A DNA stretch of 64,000 bases from Cacajao melanocephalus (Eukaryota > Chordata > Mammalia > Primates > Pitheciidae), in contig CAUYLG010065661.1 of the NCBI GenBank assembly GCA_963573385.1, forward strand, positions 1 to 64,000, written 5' to 3'. The translations under genes and the position numbers were made by a program. Each line of letters starts with the position of its first letter. Position 1 is the first letter of the stretch. Below, in pieces: positions 57,021-64,000 of this stretch. The notes beneath the pieces were generated by a model. The model had not been told where the DNA came from. It saw nothing but the letters and a program-made list of their open reading frames with translations, and made no database searches.

Positions 57021-58434
57021 AGGTACATTTGTTAAATTTTGAAATTACCCTAGCTATATGGTAATGAGCACAGCATAAATTAAAGTGGACAACATTTTCA
57101 TGCATTATTAGAATATTAATACAGAATCACTATGGAGATAACCAGTTTAAGTGTTATAAATTACATAATTGTACATTCATCATTGTGTAACCTACACACT
57201 ACAGTTTGAAAAAGACTTTGTTATGAATGAGCTTTGCAGGAAACTCATACATTATGGACTTTATAAAACATGCATAAATTAAATAACCATGTGTCCCATA
57301 TTAAAAATACTTTAGTGACATATGAATAATATGTAGGCAAAGGGTAAAGAACTAATTATGAAGGAATTACTTATTTTTTATTTAATTACTTTTGGCGTCA
57401 CCTCTGTGGCATTTCTGCTTTGTTATATATTATAGCTTCCCCCTCCCATATGCCTGCTTTGCATAAACAATATATCAGAAAGCATTTTGCAGTGAATGCC
57501 CAGCAGCTCCTGGCCTTGAAGAGCTTATTCTCCTAATTGTGCATCCCTTGTGGATTTTTCATAATACTTTACAGATCTAATTTAAATACTTTTACAAATT
57601 CATCAAATACATTCTCCCAGGCACATTTACTCAGCTTACTTTTGAAACTTCTAATGAATTCTCTCGATATGTAATTTTATACTCGGCATCATGATTTGAA
57701 TTAAATATTATTGAACAAGGTGTTCATTATTGGATATGAATTATAATTAGAATGATAGGCAACCTTAACTATGATAATAGTTTTAGTCAATGTCCTGTGG
57801 GACTTCCAGTTTTCAATCCAGTACAAAGACCAATACCCTCTGCTAAAAGTCTGTTATAAGGGTTACAAGTAAATTAAGCAATGTCAGTTTTAGCTGCTTA
57901 AAAGCTAGGATTCGCAGATACAATTTAACTCTTAAAAGACAAATAGCAGGCTGTCATGGTGCTGCAGATCGTGGTGCAGGATAGCTGACCTGCTTTATAT
58001 GCAATTTAGCATCCCGATATTGAGAGATGACCTAGATTTTCCAAGAACCACATGTGAACCTTGTAAATGACTGCTGTACTGGTGGATTTCACATACGCAT
58101 CAATGCAAGAGACAAAGGTGGACTTTTAAAAAACTCTAAGTACTTGATACATGTTCTACTAAAATATGTTTATGTATTTAATATTAGAAAGATATATCTC
58201 ATGTAGATAAACAAAACTTCACAGTAGTTGTGTGTGATGGAACTATGACACTCTTTTCAAATATTTTAAATTTAGTTTTTGCACATAATATGCTAGACAA
58301 ATATGAATAAATGTTTGAATAAGCAAAAGGGTAAAATCTACTATAATCAGATATCTTTGATTTATTTTTATCCAGTGGGTTTGTCAACAGAAGGTGACCC
58401 GAATCTCAAAGACCATAGTGTTTTTCAGATCACT
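57021..58434. other. Long repeat-free AT-rich block, candidate conserved noncoding element
   Basis: About 1.4 kb without a recognisable repeat. The most complex part is about 57380-58120, with many TAAT/ATTA homeodomain-type cores and an octamer/forkhead-like site (tttgcataaacaatat) near 57460. No credible coding frame. Confidence 0.4.
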
Positions 58435-58560
58435 GAGGGCAGACTGTAAGCAGAGACTCTAAGTATCTAATGTTTTGTTATAAATGACCTAGGATGATGC
58501 CTTACACATAGTAGATGTTCATTAAATGCCACTTTCCTTTTCCCTTTGTGAATAATTATA
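58435..58560 (+). mobile_element. L2/MIR 3' end, sense
   Basis: 'gagggcagactgtaagcaga', 'gatgccttacacatagtaga', 'tgttcattaaatgcc'. Confidence 0.65.
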
Positions 58561-58652
58561 CATCAGTCATAATTAGAGAGCATATTAGTTTCTTCCCTTT
58601 CATACTATGTATTTTCATTTATAATCGAATCACCCTGTGTTAAATGTATCTT

Positions 58653-60024
<1,372 letters not shown>

Positions 60025-63000
60025 CTTACAGAAACATGGCAGACTGAGCTGAGGCCGACTCACTCACAATACATAGAAATGGTAGATAAAATATAACAAA
60101 CTTATTTTCTATACATAGGTATAATCAAAGAAAGAATGGAAAATCTCTAGGTGCTGAAAACGAAGGAATAAACTCTAAGGCAGAGCTGTAAACATATAAG
60201 TTGATGCCTCAGGTTTAAGAGTACAAATGGTATGGACTACATATGGCCCCTACTGGCTGACAGCTAGGTGTTAATGTCCGCACAAAGACAAAACTGGTCT
60301 CTCTCTGCACCAGACAGGAAGAAAAGATCCCTGCACAAAGCTGAAATCCCTTGGGGTCTCCCTTTAAGGTAAATAGAAGCTCTCCTCCCTCAGACTCTGG
60401 GAAGCAACACAGGAGACTTTCACCTGCTCCGATTCTGGTTGGAAATGGAAACAACAGCAATGCACAGATTAAAATCTACTTTATAGGAATTGTGGAGTAA
60501 TAGATGCTAAATTGACAAACCAACATATAAAACATGTCCCAGATTGGCGAAATCACTGGGATCTTGAGAGAAACAAGTGCAGAATTTCTCTGTATATACT
60601 TTTACAGTTGAAAGAGTACGGGACTTCCACAAGAGGGGAGAACAAAACCTCACTCAAGATTGGTTCACAAAAACCATTTAACCATACAAGTAAACAGATC
60701 ACTATAGGGTACAGTATACCAACACACAGTCAAATGAATTAAACCCTAACTGAACCTGAGGAGGGAGCAAAATACTTTAAGATGTCCAAAACATTGGTGC
60801 TTAAAATGACTGCATATATAGAACAATAGATTCAATAAAGACAATTATAGATTTAAATGAGCAAATGTGAAAAAGAAATAATTTATAGATATGAGAAATA
60901 CTTAAATTTACAACTCAATGAATAAGTTTTAAACACATAAAATAGAACTTCGGAGAAAGTAATGAATTCGAAGGCAGCTCTGATAAGAGTCCTTAGAATA
61001 GTGCCCATTTTGATAAGGAAATAAAAAACATGAACTAGAGTCATGGAAGTGAAAGGAAGAGTCCAATGCATATCTAATAAGTGTTCCAGACATACACTAT
61101 TATCAGACTACAGAGAAGTAATATTCTAGGATATATTCACTGAGAATTTCTTAAAACTAAGGGAAAACTGGACTCCAGGTTTAAAGAAACACACTGATCT
61201 TGATTAAAATTAACTCTTAGACCTTTTAAATAAAACTACATTATTTAAAATGAAGAGAAAATGTTTAAAGCAACCGGAAGTTTAAAGAGGCTACACTCAA
61301 ATGAATAAAAAATTAACTGAAAGCAGACCTATCAATGACATCTACAGAGACCAGAAGAGAAAGAAGTTCAATCTCCAAAAGATTGAGTTATTAAAAATTG
61401 CATAAAACAGAAGGATAAGATCAAAATCAAAGCATTTTAAGACCTCTGCCTTGTTAAGGAAAATAACAGAAATAATGATTAACATTTTGCTCAAGTTGAG
61501 GGAGAATGTTACAATTTTAAAAGAAACCACCAAAGATTAATAATAATATTGATAACTTCCAGAATTAGAAAAAGAGAACTGAATGAAGAAATTAAATCAA
61601 AGAAATAAGTGATATACAATAGAAAAGACAAATGAAAAACATAGTAAATAAAAATCTATAATAAAATGGTAAAATTGGTAATAGAAACAAGTGAAAAGGA
61701 TTACGTCACTTATTTAAGAAACATATTCTGAGGCTGAATTTGTTTTTTAAAAAAGGACACCGAGGATAAAATTTAAATATATGTTACCCAAAAGAAACAA
61801 ACAACAAAACAATGACACATGCAAAATGAATCTGAAGACACACACAAAAACATGTGAGAAAAAACAACTAAAAGAAAATAGTGCAATGATATTAATAAAA
61901 GGCAAACTGACTTATGAAAAAATCCATTCATAGGGAAAAGTATAAGAATCTAGATCCTAAAAGCAGTGTCTCAAATTCTGTAGAGCCAAAGTTGTCCCAA
62001 AGAAATTGACACAGAGAAATTGATAAAACCACAAACATAAAAATTTAGGAATTGCTGGCTGGTAAGTACAGCATAGTGAAAGCAGAGCTCATAAGACTAT
62101 GAAAGGTTTGAACAAAGTTGGCAAATTGAACTACTGAACATACATAGAATCTTGCAAGCAACATTTAGATTTTTCACAGGTTATGTCAAAAGACCACCCA
62201 CATACTACCTCTCTATATATTTTAAAAAGAGTCTCTACATTTACGAAAGAATGGTTTCAAAGAGATCACACTACTGGGTTACAATATGACAGTACCTGAA
62301 ATCAATACTAAATGTAATACCCAAGTAATCACTCATAAGGAAATTTTAAAATCCCAGCTATGTAATTCATAGTTCAAAGAAGCAACTGGGACAAAAATTA
62401 AAGAATATATAGAAATGAAGAAAATGAAATGCTACATATGAAAATCACAGAAATGCAGCTAAAGAAAATTTATAGTTCAAAATTCATCCAATAAAAGTAT
62501 GATAGATTGAAAATTACCAAAACAAATTCAGGTGTAGAAGAAGGTAGGTAATAAAAAATAAACTCATGAAAGTAGAGGAGAAAACCAACCAGTAAGATTG
62601 TAAGTTATTTTTTAAAAACTGGGAAAGCAGAGAGGAAATATGTAAAAGGAGAAACTATATATAAATATTAACTTATTAGAGAAACATTTGACATATTTAT
62701 GGAAACTAACTAGAAATAAAATTGAGCTTCTTAGGAAATGCCAAGAGGTCAAAATTATTGCTTTGGTAGAAATATATAAGTACTGAATAAATAGTATAAA
62801 TAATTTTATACCAATAATTAAAACTTAGAGAAAATAAACAATGTTTTAGAGAAAGATGTTATACTTACCGAATTTTAAAAATAACTATAATATTCAAGAA
62901 CCAACTATTACTTTAGTTGAACCATTTCTGAATATAAATCAAATGCAAAACATCTACATAATTTGAGAAATTTCAGAAACCAAACGATATACATCTTTTG

Positions 63001-63395
63001 CATATTATTACAGAGAATAAAAAGGCAGAATTACTCAACTCTGTTTTTGAATCTGAAATAATGTTATATATCAGTCAAGCACAATAGAGCCAATGAAAAT
63101 TATTAGTAATGGCTTTAAGAATTCTGATTAATGAGTGAAATAAAAAAGATATTTAACTTATGCGACGACAAAGTAAAGATTTTCCCAGGAAGTCAAGACC
63201 TCTTTGACATTCAAAAATATATTAATGCATGTAAACACATTAACAGATAAAAGGAGAAAGATATGCAATCATCTAAAGACATGCAGATGAAAAAATGTTT
63301 ATAATGTTTAATGTTTTCCATAGTAACTGTTAGCAAACAAGGAAAGAAAATCAGCTTTTAAAATTTGTTACAGGGAGTACAGCAAAATTCAATAT
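60025..63395 (+). mobile_element. Old L1 (L1M/HAL1-type), sense: 5' region, ORF1- and ORF2-like
   Basis: The A-rich sense strand keeps L1 landmarks in order: 'aacatggcagactgagctga' near the 5' end, ORF1-region phrases (gaatttcttaaaactaaggg, gagaaaatgtttaaagcaac, gagaccagaagagaaagaag), and ORF2-like sequence after about 61.8 kb. All frames are heavily broken. Family assignment is by pattern only; the older part could be HAL1. Confidence 0.55.
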
Positions 63396-63552
63396 AAAAA
63401 TCATGATATGGCTCACACCTGTAATCCTAGCACTTTGGGAGGCTGAGGTGGGTGGATCACCTGAGGTCAGGAGTTCAAGACCAGCCTGGCCATCATGGTG
63501 AAACTCCAACTTTAAAAAAAAGAAAAAAGAAAAAAAAAGAAAAACCATGATA
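63396..63552 (+). mobile_element. Alu left monomer (FLAM-like or truncated), sense, with TSD
   Basis: Only the left arm is present, from 'tggctcacacctgtaatcct' (63409) to 'atggtgaaactccaacttt', followed at once by an A-rich tail. A flanking duplication aaaatcatgata (63397-63408) and aaaaccatgata (63541-63552) matches at 11 of 12. The first about 12 bases of the monomer are missing. Confidence 0.9.
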
Positions 63553-64000
63553 AATGGGGAGGATTTTAGAATATCTGCTATTAACTCCCTGTTTAACATT
63601 GGGATAGAAATAATATATAATTGCAGTAAGTCAAGAAAACATAATATGAGGATAAAATGCAATAAAAGTGTTTATTAATTACATTGGTATGATTTTCTTT
63701 AATGAAAGTCCAAGAAAATCTACACTCTCTACTAATAATAGAGTTCAGTACAGTTTTCAGGCATAAAACCATTACTTTAGACCAACAAAAACCCAGTAGA
63801 TAATTTACTATGAAAATCTCACTAGCAAGAGTGGAAAGCCCTCTAAAATAAGCAGGAATCCATTTTAAAATAAGAGATAAACAATAGTCGCGAAGCAATA
63901 ATTAGATGATTATGAAAAACATAAAAAGAAAACTTTTATATTGGATGAGAGGATCACTACTGTTGATAATTACCATTAAGTGCAATGCAAAATTTAGCTG
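63553..64000 (+). mobile_element. Old L1 continued, ORF2 reverse-transcriptase region, runs off edge
   Basis: 'tgctattaactccctgttta', 'agtaagtcaagaaaacataa', 'ctctactaataatagagttc', 'gttttcaggcataaaaccat' and 'gaccaacaaaaacccagtag' parallel the L1 ORF2 stretch around the RT active site. Reading frame lost; the element continues beyond the window. Confidence 0.6.

Noticed and set aside
60735..60755. Telomere-like aaaccctaactgaacc
   Set aside because: Only one and a half imperfect units, inside old L1 sequence.

Overview
The window looks like nuclear DNA of a primate, most likely human. The evidence is about twelve full-length or near-full-length Alu elements, young and old L1 3' ends, MaLR (MST/THE1-type) LTRs, and a deep layer of mammalian MIR and L2 relics, all in AT-rich, CpG-poor sequence. 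No exon-intron gene, tRNA, rRNA or CRISPR array can be supported. Every long open frame I checked lies in a repeat, in a simple-sequence tract, or in sequence with no recognisable protein features. The best description is an intergenic or intronic gene-poor segment. All repeat-family names come from recognising consensus features by eye; no library search was run.

Layout. 0-5 kb: an A43 tract behind an AATAAA, a short L1 tail with target-site duplication (TSD), an L2 piece, a 34-bp-stem hairpin, an Alu and an old L1 3' end. 5-13.5 kb: MIR, L2 and Alu pieces around long repeat-free tracts that may be conserved noncoding DNA. 13.5-24.7 kb: six Alus, all antisense, with MIRs and a CpG-retaining block near 18.4-19.1 kb. 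24.9-28 kb: two antisense L2 copies in series (the first split by GATA-type repeats), then an L1 3' end split by a MaLR LTR. 28.7-31.2 kb: a CA-cored minisatellite, an AluJ that runs into about 460 bp of almost perfectly alternating purine-pyrimidine sequence, and a 51-bp imperfect inverted repeat right after it. 31-45 kb: mainly single-copy sequence with a MER5A-like element, half of a MADE1, an excellent CTCF-like motif near 36.98 kb, an LTR relic and a 21-bp inverted repeat. 45-53 kb: long L2 copies in both orientations, Alus (one with a 35-bp internal tandem duplication), a second MaLR LTR and an MLT1-like LTR. 53-60 kb: Alu and L1 3' end, a hAT-type relic nested in L2, and the longest good candidate for a conserved noncoding element (about 57.4-58.1 kb). 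60-64 kb: an old sense-strand L1 of ORF1/ORF2-like character, interrupted by an Alu left monomer with its own TSD and running off the right edge.

No genes act together here. The functional candidates are cis-regulatory or structural: the CTCF-like site, the hairpins, the Z-DNA-prone tract and several repeat-free, CpG-retaining blocks. I found no convincing previously undescribed system; the hairpins, the CTCF-like site and a 40-bp templated-looking duplication (51.30 kb to 54.26 kb) deserve the closest look.
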